64,000 bases of DNA from Bordetella sp. (lineage in GTDB: Bacteria > Pseudomonadota > Gammaproteobacteria > Burkholderiales > Burkholderiaceae_B), in the NCBI GenBank assembly GCA_022818765.1, contig CP063810.1:1-64000 (forward strand), written 5' to 3'. The first letter of the stretch is position 1, and every line of letters begins with the position of its first letter. Of the stretch, positions 9,058-19,261 are shown one piece after another. The position numbers and the translations under genes were made by a program. The notes below the pieces were generated by a model. It had not been told where the DNA came from. It saw only the letters and a list, made by a program, of their open reading frames with translations, and made no database searches.

Positions 9058-11718
9058 ATGCAAAACAATTTTTTTACGCCCTTGGATATTTCAGGAGTTA
9101 TAGAATTATTAAAGAATAAAGGTGCATTATTGTTAGCTGAGAATGAAGGCTATGCTAATTATATAACAACAGATTTAATAAGGAACTCTAATTCTTTTTA
9201 TTCTCAAAATAAATTTCCAAGAGTGACTTATCTTAAAAAATGGATTATTGATCTTGCAAATGAATTATGTTTTTATTTACCAGATTCAAATTTTCCAAGA
9301 AGACTCGATTTTTTTGAAGAAAAAATCAGTTGGGAAAAAATTCTTATAGAACAAGAAAAGTCTTCCTCTTTAAATTTTAAAGATACTGCTCAATTAGCTA
9401 TGGAAGCTAATTATATCATGCATGAATGGGATATATTTATCCCTAAAAATCTTGAAACCCGAGAATATCAAATTTTTTCAAATTGTAGAAATTTATATAA
9501 ATTTCATTTGAAAACTATTCATGCTGAGGATTTTAACGGGTTATATAATCGCATTCTCACAGCTTTAAAAACTGGCAATTTAAAAATTCCAAAATATCTG
9601 GTTTTATTTGGTTTTTCTAGCTATTCAAGTAGATTAAGAAAATTAATTTCAGCTATTTCTTTAATTGGAGTAAAACTCTTTGAGTTGGTTTATAGCAATA
9701 AAAATAAAACAAAATATTTAATTCGTTATAAATTCAATAGTTCCAATAGTGAATGGAAAAATGCTATTGATTGGGCATTGAAAAAATTAATTCATAATAA
9801 GACTAAACGATATGCTATCGCAGTGTCAAATTTAACTGAAAGTATTTCTTTCATACATAGAATCATAAATCAAGTTCTAATTCAAAATAATGCTTTATTT
9901 TTTTTTCCGTTTATCAATATTTCTTCTTGTGTTCAGAGAGATTTGATCTCTTGGCCTGCAATAAAATCAATTTTATTTTGGTTTAAAATTTTAGATGATT
10001 TTTCAAATCATGGAAATTGTAGCGCAGAAATTTGTGGAAAAGCTTTGATATTAGGTTATTGTTTTCATGACATTTCTTATGCAGATAAATATTCTTTTAT
10101 TGATGTTCAATGGCGACGAAAGAATAAAAAAAAAATAGAAATCTCTGAATTTTTAGATGCATTAGGCTCAAAATCGAAACTAGCTAAAGGTTTACAGTCG
10201 GCTATCTCTATTTGGAAACAAATTGGAATATATGCCAAAATCGATGATTGGATAATTGTTATGAAAAAATCATTGGAAGCGATAGGATTTCCTGGAGAAA
10301 GAATCTTAGATGTTATTGGATTTCAGTTAATGAAAAAATTGGAAGATTTATTTTATAATTTTTCTGCATTGAAATACTCATTCAGAAAATTAAATGGCGC
10401 AGAGTCAATAGAATTAATTAGAGAATTATCAAAGAGTTTGTCATTCATTCCGACTTATAACTTATTAACATGTCTAGATATCTTAGATATATCAGAAATA
10501 GAAGGTAAATATTGGGATGGTTTATGGATTTTAGGTTTAAATAGTGATGTTTTATCTCAAAAAGTGAAGATTAATCCTTTTATTCCTTTAAAAATTTTAA
10601 AAAAATATCGTGTGCCAGGTATGGTTGTAGGAAATGAAATCGAACATTCATTGAATTTGTATCAATCTATATCCTTTAATGCAGAAACAGTTATTGTTAG
10701 TCATTCTCAAATAGAAAATCAAGATAATCTATCCCCTTCGTCTTTAATTGCAAATATTCCACTATCTGAATGTAAAAATAATTATTCATCAAATAGAATT
10801 TCTCTAAATGAAGAAGTACTTCAAGATGAAAATGGACCTAAAATTTTTCCTTTAGAAATTGGTTCCTATGGAGGATCAGATCTTTTAAATATACATTCCA
10901 AAAATCCACAATGGTCATTTTTGCGTTATCGTTTAGGAGCTAGGGCACTGCCTCTCTATTCAGAAGATGTTAGAATGAGTAATATTCGTGGTAATTTTTT
11001 ACATAGAATATTAGAATTAGCTTGGAGATTTTTTAGGAACCAAAAAATATTATATGATTCTTTAGAAAAAGAAAATTTTCAATATTTATTGAAAGATTTT
11101 ATACATAAAGCTTCTATTATTGAATTGAATTCGTATTCAGAAATATTACGTGAATTAGAATGCAACCGAGCAAACATAATATTACAAAATTGGTTTAAAA
11201 TTGAATCTGCACGAAATCTATTTTTCGTTGAAGCAATTGAAAAAACGTTTTTTTGGACATATGGTCCATTAAAAATAAAAGTCCGTATTGATCGAATAGA
11301 TCGATTAGAAGATGGAAGTATTGCTATTATTGATTATAAAACAGGCAATTTTTTATCTAATTTTGAATCAGATTGGTCTGAAGCAAGGCCAAAAAATATA
11401 CAATTACCCCTATATGCTCTAATTTTGTCTCAGCAAAAGATAAAATTAAATCTTTCTGCTTTAATATTAGCAAGAATAAATACAAAATGCGTTCAAGCTG
11501 AAGGTTTATCTATTATTGATACTGGTTTTGAAAATGTGAAATCTTTTCAAAAAAGTAAGTTTTTTAAAAAAATAAGTTTAGAGGATGCTATTTTTATTTG
11601 GAAAAAATCTATTCATGAATTAGCCGAAGAATTTTCTAATGGAATAGCTAAAAATACAATGAATCAAAAAAGTGATTTAAAATTTTGTGATGCGTTGCCA
11701 TTTCTTCGATTTTTTTAA
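9058..11718 (+). CDS. AddB-like PD-(D/E)XK exonuclease/helicase-like subunit
   Basis: Partner of the downstream AddA-like helicase in double-strand-break end processing. The N-terminal two thirds resembles an inactivated helicase, as in AddB. The C-terminal nuclease domain contains IDRIDRLEDG, IIDYKTG (catalytic Asp and Lys) and QLPLYAL, so its nuclease motif is intact. Preceding it, RYRLGARALPLY and RGNFLHRILELAW match family blocks. The Cys expected in an ACPF-type motif is Asn (10903-10905), and the C-terminal cysteine cluster is reduced to one Cys (KFCDALPFLRFF), so an iron-sulphur cluster is unlikely. I chose ATG 9058 (887 aa); an upstream TTG at 8986 would add 24 residues. The gap to the next gene is 36 bp. 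Confidence 0.8.
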   Translation: MQNNFFTPLDISGVIELLKNKGALLLAENEGYANYITTDLIRNSNSFYSQNKFPRVTYLKKWIIDLANELCFYLPDSNFPRRLDFFEEKISWEKILIEQEKSSSLNFKDTAQLAMEANYIMHEWDIFIPKNLETREYQIFSNCRNLYKFHLKTIHAEDFNGLYNRILTALKTGNLKIPKYLVLFGFSSYSSRLRKLISAISLIGVKLFELVYSNKNKTKYLIRYKFNSSNSEWKNAIDWALKKLIHNKTKRYAIAVSNLTESISFIHRIINQVLIQNNALFFFPFINISSCVQRDLISWPAIKSILFWFKILDDFSNHGNCSAEICGKALILGYCFHDISYADKYSFIDVQWRRKNKKKIEISEFLDALGSKSKLAKGLQSAISIWKQIGIYAKIDDWIIVMKKSLEAIGFPGERILDVIGFQLMKKLEDLFYNFSALKYSFRKLNGAESIELIRELSKSLSFIPTYNLLTCLDILDISEIEGKYWDGLWILGLNSDVLSQKVKINPFIPLKILKKYRVPGMVVGNEIEHSLNLYQSISFNAETVIVSHSQIENQDNLSPSSLIANIPLSECKNNYSSNRISLNEEVLQDENGPKIFPLEIGSYGGSDLLNIHSKNPQWSFLRYRLGARALPLYSEDVRMSNIRGNFLHRILELAWRFFRNQKILYDSLEKENFQYLLKDFIHKASIIELNSYSEILRELECNRANIILQNWFKIESARNLFFVEAIEKTFFWTYGPLKIKVRIDRIDRLEDGSIAIIDYKTGNFLSNFESDWSEARPKNIQLPLYALILSQQKIKLNLSALILARINTKCVQAEGLSIIDTGFENVKSFQKSKFFKKISLEDAIFIWKKSIHELAEEFSNGIAKNTMNQKSDLKFCDALPFLRFF

Positions 11719-11754
11719 TTAAAAAATTGTATTATAACTAAATTATGATAAAGC

Positions 11755-14700
11755 ATGGAAATTAGAAATAATTCCGATCAAGCAATCCGAATTCAAGCAC
11801 TCGATTCAACTTGTTCATTTATAGTACAAGCACCAGCCGGTTCAGGCAAAACAGAGCTTTTAACTGACCGAATCTTATCTCTTTTAACTAAAGTAGATCA
11901 TCCTGAGGAAATTGTTGCTATTACATTTACAAAAAAAGCCGCATCTGAAATGCGAGATAGGGTTTTAGAAAAATTAAAATTAGGATTAAAAGAGTGCTTA
12001 TCGTCTTCCATTCATGAAAAAAATAGTTGGAAACTTGCTAAAACAGTTTTGACAATAGATAAAAATAAAAATTGGAAATTACTTCAAAATCCAACACGAC
12101 TAAATATTTGTACAATAGATTCATTTTGTGTTTCTTTACTTAGAAATATGCCTTTTTCATCAGAATTAGGAAGTATGCCAAATATAATTGAGAATGCTAA
12201 AGCACATTATTTTTCCGCAGCTACTGCAACACTAAATTTAGCAAACAAAAACAACGATGTTAAAGAGTTTTTAACTTATATGGATGTTAACTTATCTTTA
12301 GCGAAAGAAACAATTGCTAATATGTTAAGTATACGTGACCAATGGTTAAATTTTTTAAGATATGATTTAAAAAAAAATTTTCTAGAAAATGCAATTAAAG
12401 AAGCAATTCAAGAAGATTTAACTAATTTAGCTAACTTAATGCCAACTAATTTGTTCAATTTTATTTGTCCAATAGCTCGATCAGCGGCTAAAAATTTGGA
12501 AAATTTAACAGATTTGAATGATAATAAATTAAGTTCATTGTTATATTGGAATTCACCTTTATCTACTAATGAAGATTCTTTAGAAAAATGGAAAGCTTTA
12601 GCTTGTTTATTGTTAACAAGTAAAAATAAAATACGAACTGCTAATAGTGTTAATAAAAATATAGGCTTTCCAATCAATTGTTCAGATAAAAAAATTTTTT
12701 TGAGTTGGTTAGAAAAGATTGATCCAAAAGCAGATTGGATTGTTCATTTAGGAAGAGTGCGTGATATTCCAAATTCAAAAATTACTGATAGTCAATGGAA
12801 AATATTATCTACACAATTGAAGATTTTAAATCTAGCTGTACATCAATTACAGTCAATTTTCTCCGCTTCTAAAGAAATAGATTTTATTGAAATTATTGAA
12901 AGAGCACTTATTGGACTTGGAACATTAGATAAACCAAGCAAATTTTCTAAAAAAATTGATATATCGATTTCTCATTTATTAATTGATGAATTCCAAGATA
13001 CTAGTCAAAGTCAAAAAAATTTGATAGAGAGATTAATATCTCGATGGGTCAAAAATGATCAAAAAACTATATTCCTAGTAGGTGATCCAATGCAATCTAT
13101 TTATAGGTTTAGAAGAGCTGAAGTTGGTTTATTCTTACAAATTTTAGAACAAGGTATTGGAAATATTCGACCTATTTTTTTACAATTAACAAATAATTTT
13201 CGTTCTCAATCTGGTATTGTTTCTTGGATTAATAAAATATTTATAAATATATTTCCTGATAAAATGATATAAAAATAGGAAAAATTAAATATTCAAAATC
13301 TGAAGCATTGAATGCTGAACTACCAGGAGAAGCAGTAGTTTTTCATCCAATTATAGTAAATCATTATGATAGTAACAATCTATATGATTGGAAATCTGAA
13401 AAATTAGCAATTAACTTAATTCGTGAAGCTTTCGAAGAAAATAAAAATAGGAAAAATTCTGTAGCTGTTTTAGTGCGTGCGCGAAAACATTTAGGAAATT
13501 TAGTTGAACAGTTAATTAAAGAATCCATACCATATTCTGTATTAGATCTTTTACCTATGAACAGAAACCCATTAGTATCAGATCTAATCCAATTAGTACG
13601 TGCTTTACAACATCCAGGAGATCGTCTTTCGTGGTTATCTTTGTTACGATCTCCACTGTGTGGTTTTACTTTAAATACTTTGCATATTTTATTTGGAAAC
13701 GATCATATAACATCAATTCCTATGCTTCTAAAACGTTCTCTTTATAAAGAAAAAAGAGATTTCATTATCTCAAAAAATACTGGTAAAAAATTAGATGCTA
13801 ATTCTCAAATTTTAAATAAAAAAGTGCTTTCATTATCAGAATATTCTCGTGTTGAATACATATCCACAATTCTTTTAGATGAAACAAATAAATTTGGCAT
13901 GATTCCTTTTTCTGCATGGATAGAATCTTTATGGAGGCGATTAGGAGGAGATATTTTATACAATGATAACGATGGCTATATAGCAGAAAATTTTTTTAAA
14001 ATTTTAGATGAAATATCTGAAAAGGAAAATTTCGATCTATCTGATTTAGAAAATAAAATAAATGATTCGTTTATTTCAAATCATTCTAATAAAGCCGAGA
14101 ACAACAACTCGGTTGTTCAACTAATGACAATTCATAAATCGAAAGGTCTTCAGTTTGATACTATAATCTTATATGGTCTTCATCATTCATCAAATATTTA
14201 TCAAAAATCTTCTATAAGATTTGAGAAAATCGATCAATATTTTTTATTCGGTCCTATTGATTCTCCATCATGTGTAGAAAGAGATAAAATCTCACTGTAT
14301 CTTAATAATCGTGAAAAAGATCGAACGAATTATGAGATAGATCGTTTATTGTATGTAGCTATAACTCGAGCACAAAAAAGAGTTCATTTAATTGGAAATG
14401 TCAATTTATCTGGTTCAGGGCAAATAATTCCTCCAAAATATAGCAGTTTATTAGGAAGAATTTGGCCTTATTTGAAATTTCCTGAATTAAATTCCAAGAA
14501 TTATGATATGAATAGCAGAACGAATTTACATATTTATTCTACTGAAATAAAAGGAGAGCCTTTAAGAAGAATCAAATCTCACGATCTTTCATTTTTAAGA
14601 CAAAGAACTGATAAAATTCCACCTGATTTAAGTTTAAATAATTCTGATCTCAAGAAAAAAAATAATATGATTTTAAAATCAGAGGAGGATTGTGATGACA

Positions 14701-15203
14701 TAGTGAATAAATTATTTCATGAATGGATTCTCTATTTTAAAAAAAAATCCCATAAATACACAGTCTTAGAGTTTTCAAAGAAATATTTAAATGCTATAAA
14801 GAATCAATTATTCTGGTTAGGAATTCCTTTTGATCAAACAACAGAAAAAGCTCAGCTTTTGTTAGAAGCAATAGGATCAATATTAGACAGTTCTAGAGGT
14901 CGTTGGTTTTTATCTCACTTAGATGAATATCAAGAATTACCATTTACTGATCACATTGGAAAAATATTTTTAATTAATCAAAATGATTTACATAAAGATT
15001 ATAAATTTGATTGGTTAATTATCTCATGTAAAATATTTAAAATGCAAACAGGTGAATCTTCGAGAAATTTTATTAAACGTATGCGCTGGAAATATGGATA
15101 TATGTTGATGTGGTATTTAAGACAATTAAAATCTTTAGATATAAAAAACACAATAAAAATTGCTATATATTTTCCACGTGTGCAAATTTGGATCGACTTG
15201 TAA
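11755..15203 (+). CDS. AddA-like UvrD superfamily helicase, one frameshift, degenerate nuclease
   Basis: An SF1 helicase for recombinational repair. Motifs in order: VQAPAGSGKTELLTDRIL (Walker A), VAITFTKKAASEMRDRV, TIDSFC, LLIDEFQDTSQSQ (Walker B), VGDPMQSIYRFRRAE, LTNNFRSQ, then in the second frame VQLMTIHKSKGLQFD and LLYVAITRAQKRVHLIG. The frame breaks at PDKMI; one A added to A4 at 13261-13264 gives FPDKNDIKIGKIKYS and joins both parts into about 1149 aa. The RecB-type nuclease domain is present in length, but IDR reads INQ (14973-14981), DYK reads SCK (15024-15032) and QL reads ML (15102-15107). The helicase looks functional and the nuclease inactive. Confidence 0.82.
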
Positions 15204-15312
15204 TTAAAAATTACTATTTTTATATACTAGAAATATATTAGATTATAAATTTTAATTTCACTAAAATACAAAACTCATTAGTTAAATTATTAATATTTTG
15301 TTAGAATTAAAA

Positions 15313-15408
15313 AAGGAGCCTTTTTACATATTTTTTTCAGTGAAACCTGGTCAGGTCGGGAACGAAGCAGCCATAATTGTTAAAAATAGTGTTAAATCAA
15401 GGCTCCTA
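15313..15408 (+). ncRNA. ffs: Signal recognition particle RNA, small bacterial type
   Basis: The hallmark core GGTCAGGTC-GGGAAC-GAAGCAGCC at 15349-15372 is the SRP domain IV hairpin with the symmetric and asymmetric loops that bind Ffh. Outer strands GGAGCC (15315-15320) and GGCTCC (15401-15406) close the molecule, about 96 nt long. Relative to the common C-GGAA-G tetraloop closure, this RNA has G-GGAA-C, a compensatory swap that keeps the pair. A T run follows (gttttttatt). Location upstream of dnaX is seen in related betaproteobacteria. Confidence 0.93.
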
Positions 15409-15459
15409 AAGTTTTTTATTTAATATTGTATATTTTCATTGAATTTATCAGATATATTA

Positions 15460-17097
15460 ATGAACCATCTGGTGCTAGCCCGAAAGTGGCGTCCTTTATC
15501 ATTGAAATCTGTCATTGGACAAGATCATGTTATCAAAACATTAAAACATGCAATTGATTCTGGTCGAGTACATCATGCTTGGATTTTTACAGGAACAAGA
15601 GGTGTAGGTAAAACAACGTTATCTAGGATCTTATCTAAATGTTTAAATTGTGAATCAGGTATTACATCTAATCCTTGTGGTAATTGTCAAGTTTGTAAAG
15701 AAATTGATTCTGGAAATTTCATTGATTATATAGAATTAGATGCAGCCTCAAATCGAGGAATCGATGAAATGGTTCAATTACTAGAACAAGCGCTGTATTC
15801 ACCTAGCATCGGACGGTTTAAGATTTATATGATTGATGAGGTTCATATGCTAACAAGCTATGCATTTAGTGCTATGCTTAAACTCTTAGAAGAACCTCCT
15901 CCATATATAAAATTTATTTTAGCTACTACAGATCCACAAAAAGTTCCAATTACTATACTATCTCGTTGCTTACAGATGAATCTTAAAAAGGTCTCATCAG
16001 ACATTGTATCAGGATATTTACAATATATTTTTTCTCAGGAAAAAATTAAATTTGAGTTAACAGGTTTAAATTTAATTGCTAAAGCTGCAAAGGGTTCTGT
16101 TAGAGATGCTTTATCTTTAGCAGACCAATCTATTTCTTATAGCGCAGGGCATGTTTCGGAAAATTCTGTTCGAGATATGTTAGGTTTTGCTGATGACGAT
16201 TATTTAATCCAATTAATGAATGCAATAATGTTTAATGATGTAAAAAGCATTTTAGATCTGGCAAATAAATTTGAAGAACTTGGACTATCTTACCAAAATA
16301 TTTTATCTGATTTAGCAATTTTGCTATCTCGAATTGCTATTGAACAACATGTTCATGATGGAAAAACAAATGATTGCTTCTCTGAAAATATTTTAAATTT
16401 TTCAAGGGAAGTACATCCAGATATTTTGCAATTATTTTACTCAATTGTTATTTATAGCCAAAACGAGCTCAATTTAGCTCCTGATGAATACTCTGGGTTT
16501 TTAATGACTTGTTTAAGAATGGTTTCAATAAATTCTGATATAGATGTATCTAATACAACAAAGGGGGATATTGATCTAGATTCAGATTTTCAATCCTCTA
16601 ATAAATCTAAAAAATCTGAAATATCTTCTTTGCGAAATTCTTTAAGTTTAATTTCAAATTTATCAAAAAAACAATTATCATCTGATACAATCAATCTTGA
16701 ATCTGTATCCTCTATTAATTGGCCTAATTTAGTATTGCAACTTCCAATAAAAGGCTTGTCAGCACAATTAGCACAGCAAAGTGAATGGATTAGTACTAAC
16801 GGTAAAGTCATTGAAATCAGAGTTGGAGTTCAAGCATTGGCTGAACAGAAAAATCAACTTCGATTACAAGATGCTTTAAGTAAATATTTTTCATCTAAAA
16901 TAGAACTAAAAGTTATTATCGAGCCAACAGGTTTGTTTACTGCTAATGCTATTGAAACATTAAAAAAAGATAATTTGAAAATACAAGCTGGCAAAGCTGT
17001 TGAAAATGATATACTTATTCAAACTTTAGTATCGGATTTTGATGGAAAAATTGTTCCTGGAACTGTATCGTGTACTGAGGATGCTATTCTAATTTAG
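15460..17097 (+). CDS. dnaX: DNA polymerase III subunits tau/gamma
   Basis: Clamp-loader ATPase. From ATG 15460: LARKWRPLSLKSVIGQDHV, Walker A GTRGVGKTT, the zinc cysteines CLNC...PCGNCQVC, Walker B IDEVHML and the sensor-1 region LEEPPPYIKFILATTDPQK. The C-terminal 110 residues (from INWPNLVLQL) match the tau domain V that contacts the polymerase. The linker between is short, giving 545 aa against about 640-700 in relatives. No slippery A6-7 signal followed by a stop in the -1 frame is evident, so there is no support for a separate gamma product. An upstream in-frame TTG at 15439 is less likely as start. First gene of dnaX-ybaB-recR. Confidence 0.95.
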   Translation: MNHLVLARKWRPLSLKSVIGQDHVIKTLKHAIDSGRVHHAWIFTGTRGVGKTTLSRILSKCLNCESGITSNPCGNCQVCKEIDSGNFIDYIELDAASNRGIDEMVQLLEQALYSPSIGRFKIYMIDEVHMLTSYAFSAMLKLLEEPPPYIKFILATTDPQKVPITILSRCLQMNLKKVSSDIVSGYLQYIFSQEKIKFELTGLNLIAKAAKGSVRDALSLADQSISYSAGHVSENSVRDMLGFADDDYLIQLMNAIMFNDVKSILDLANKFEELGLSYQNILSDLAILLSRIAIEQHVHDGKTNDCFSENILNFSREVHPDILQLFYSIVIYSQNELNLAPDEYSGFLMTCLRMVSINSDIDVSNTTKGDIDLDSDFQSSNKSKKSEISSLRNSLSLISNLSKKQLSSDTINLESVSSINWPNLVLQLPIKGLSAQLAQQSEWISTNGKVIEIRVGVQALAEQKNQLRLQDALSKYFSSKIELKVIIEPTGLFTANAIETLKKDNLKIQAGKAVENDILIQTLVSDFDGKIVPGTVSCTEDAILI

Positions 17098-17146
17098 GAT
17101 ATTGCTAATATTATTTTATAATTAACGTTTTAGGATATTTATTACC

Positions 17147-17473
17147 ATGATCAAAGGTCAGATTGCTGGATTAATGCGTCAAGCACAACAAATGCAAGAA
17201 AATATGAAAAAAGCTCAAGAAGCTTTAGCTGATATTGAAGTTGAAGGTTTATCAGGAGGTGGGTTAGTTAAAATCATTATAACCTGCGATTATACGGTCA
17301 AAAAATTTTTTCTTGATCCTAGTTTATTGAATGAAGATAGAGATTTATTAGAAGATTTAATTATTGCGGCTTTTAATGATGCGATTAGAAAGGCTCGTTT
17401 AAATTCTGAAGAAAAAATGTCTTCTGTAACTGGAGGATTACCAATACCTGCTGGAATGAAATTCCCGCTTTGA
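17147..17473 (+). CDS. ybaB: YbaB/EbfC nucleoid-associated protein
   Basis: A small dimeric DNA-binding protein, 108 aa. Typical elements: [25 protein letters not shown] at the N-terminal helix, SGGGLVKI, and the C-terminal [15 protein letters not shown]. It lies between dnaX and recR as in most proteobacteria (49 bp after dnaX and 64 bp before recR), and probably shares their transcript. Confidence 0.95.
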   Translation: MIKGQIAGLMRQAQQMQENMKKAQEALADIEVEGLSGGGLVKIIITCDYTVKKFFLDPSLLNEDRDLLEDLIIAAFNDAIRKARLNSEEKMSSVTGGLPIPAGMKFPL

Positions 17474-17537
17474 CTTTATTAACTTGGTTATCCTTTTGAA
17501 AAATAAAAGAATTACTAATTTGTATTAAACATAATTT

Positions 17538-18146
17538 ATGGATCATCAACCGCTTGAACCAGAACCATTGCTTTCTCTAATAACAGCACTTCGTCGTTTA
17601 CCAGGAATAGGTTTGCGTTCAGCTCGTCGGATTTCTTATTATATGTTGCAACATGATTTGCAAGGTTTAGATATACTCAGTCGTGCATTGTCAAATGCTG
17701 TTATTAATTTATGTCATTGTATTCAATGTAATAATTTTTCCGAAAATGAATTATGTAGTATGTGTTCAAATTCTAATCGTGATTCAAATTTATTATGTAT
17801 TGTCGAGACTCCAGCAGATAGAAACATTCTTGAAGCCAGTCGCAGCTATCATGGCTTGTATTATGTATTAATGGGTCATTTAGCTCCTTTAGATGGTATT
17901 GGAACTCATGAACTTTCTTTTGAACGGGTTCTTAAACGAGCATCGGATGGAATTGTAAAAGAAGTCATATTAGCTACAAACTTTACTGCGGAAGGCGAAA
18001 CAACAGCGCATTTTCTCAGCGAAGCTTTAGCAAAAATACAAGTAAAAGTTAGTAGATTAGCTAGGGGTGTTCCTGCAGGTAGTGAACTTGAATATGTAGA
18101 TGCAGGAACAGTTGCATGGGCAATGATGGAACGTAAACCAACCTAG
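17538..18146 (+). CDS. recR: Recombination mediator RecR
   Basis: Acts with RecF/RecO to load RecA on gapped DNA. 202 aa, normal length. Helix-hairpin-helix LRRLPGIGLRSARRISYY near residue 17, four-cysteine zinc finger CHCIQCNNFSENELCSMC (residues about 57-74), Toprim motif LCIVETPADRNILEA, and the C-terminal ATNFTAEGETTAHFL and RLARGVPAGSELEYVD. It ends 21 bp before the convergent tal stop. Confidence 0.96.
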   Translation: MDHQPLEPEPLLSLITALRRLPGIGLRSARRISYYMLQHDLQGLDILSRALSNAVINLCHCIQCNNFSENELCSMCSNSNRDSNLLCIVETPADRNILEASRSYHGLYYVLMGHLAPLDGIGTHELSFERVLKRASDGIVKEVILATNFTAEGETTAHFLSEALAKIQVKVSRLARGVPAGSELEYVDAGTVAWAMMERKPT

Positions 18147-18167
18147 TTTTAAATAAATTTGATATGA

Positions 18168-19127
18168 TTAGGATTTATGATATAGAATCATAGATTCTAA
18201 TTTGATCAAATCATCAGTGAATAATCGAATGCCTTCTGATAATTTTTCATTAGTCATTAAATCATAGTTAAGCTGATTTCGAAATTTATTCTCATCGTAA
18301 ATACTAATAACTTCATCAGCATTTATGTTACTTGAATGTGAATTTATCTTTGGTTCTATATATCCTGGAGTTTGAGAAAGCTGAAATAAAAATTGTGGAC
18401 TAATTGTAAGAAGATCACATCCAGCAAGTGCTAATATTTGTTCTATATTTCGGAAACTTGCTCCCATGATTTTAGTTTTAATATCCAATGATTTATAATA
18501 ATTGTAAATATTTGAAACAACTTTAACTCCTGGATCCTTAAGACCTATATTTAGTTCTTCACTCCATGAATCGCCCATTATTTTTTTATTCCAATCATAA
18601 ATTCTTCCTACAAATGGAGAGATTAGAGTTACATTAGCTTGAGCACAAGTTAATGCTTGAAATAAAGAAAATAATAGAGTTAAATTGCATCGAATTTCTT
18701 CCATTTCTAATATAGAAGCAGCTTTAATGCCCTCCCAAGTTGAAGCAATTTTTATTAAAATTCGATCACGAGGTATCCCTATTTTCTCATATAAAGAAAT
18801 TAAATATCGAGCACGTTCTATTGTTTTTTTAGTATCAAAGGATAATCGTGCATCAATTTCAGTTGAAACTCTTCCAGGAACTATTTCCAAAATTTTTTTT
18901 CCAAAAGTTACTAATAAGTGATCTGCAATATTTTGATAATCTAAGTTTTGATTATTATAAATCACTTCTTTGAATAAAGATTGATATGTTTCTTGTTGAA
19001 TTGCTTTTAAAATTAAAGATGGATTTGTAGTTACATCAGTTGGATACAATGATTGTATACTTTTAAAATCACCGGTATCAGCAACAATGGTTGTATATTG
19101 TTTTAAAGATTCAAGCTGGCTGATCAT
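18168..19127 (-). CDS. tal: Transaldolase
   Basis: Transfers a dihydroxyacetone unit between sugar phosphates in the non-oxidative pentose phosphate pathway. 319 aa of the TalB type. Visible: DTGDFKSIQSLYPTDVTTNPSL at the N-terminus, RVSTEIDARLSFD, the Schiff-base lysine in RILIKIASTWEGIKAA, and SPFVGRIYDW. The C-terminal NEKLSEGIRLFTDDLIKLE closes the family profile. It is transcribed away from carA; the 130 bp between them must hold both promoters. Confidence 0.95.
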   Translation of the reverse strand: MISQLESLKQYTTIVADTGDFKSIQSLYPTDVTTNPSLILKAIQQETYQSLFKEVIYNNQNLDYQNIADHLLVTFGKKILEIVPGRVSTEIDARLSFDTKKTIERARYLISLYEKIGIPRDRILIKIASTWEGIKAASILEMEEIRCNLTLLFSLFQALTCAQANVTLISPFVGRIYDWNKKIMGDSWSEELNIGLKDPGVKVVSNIYNYYKSLDIKTKIMGASFRNIEQILALAGCDLLTISPQFLFQLSQTPGYIEPKINSHSSNINADEVISIYDENKFRNQLNYDLMTNEKLSEGIRLFTDDLIKLESMILYHKS

Positions 19128-19261
19128 ATTTATAGTTTTTTTTAGAAATTAGAACGAAAAATATTTGAAACACATTATAGTATAAACTGATATACTCTAG
19201 AAGAGTAAATCGTTTGTCAACGCTATAATCAAAAAGTTTAAATACAAGATTGAGGTTCATT

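Noticed and set aside
15460..17097. Programmed frameshift in dnaX making a gamma subunit
   Set aside because: I saw no A6-7 slippery heptamer with a nearby -1 stop and stimulatory hairpin at the expected place.
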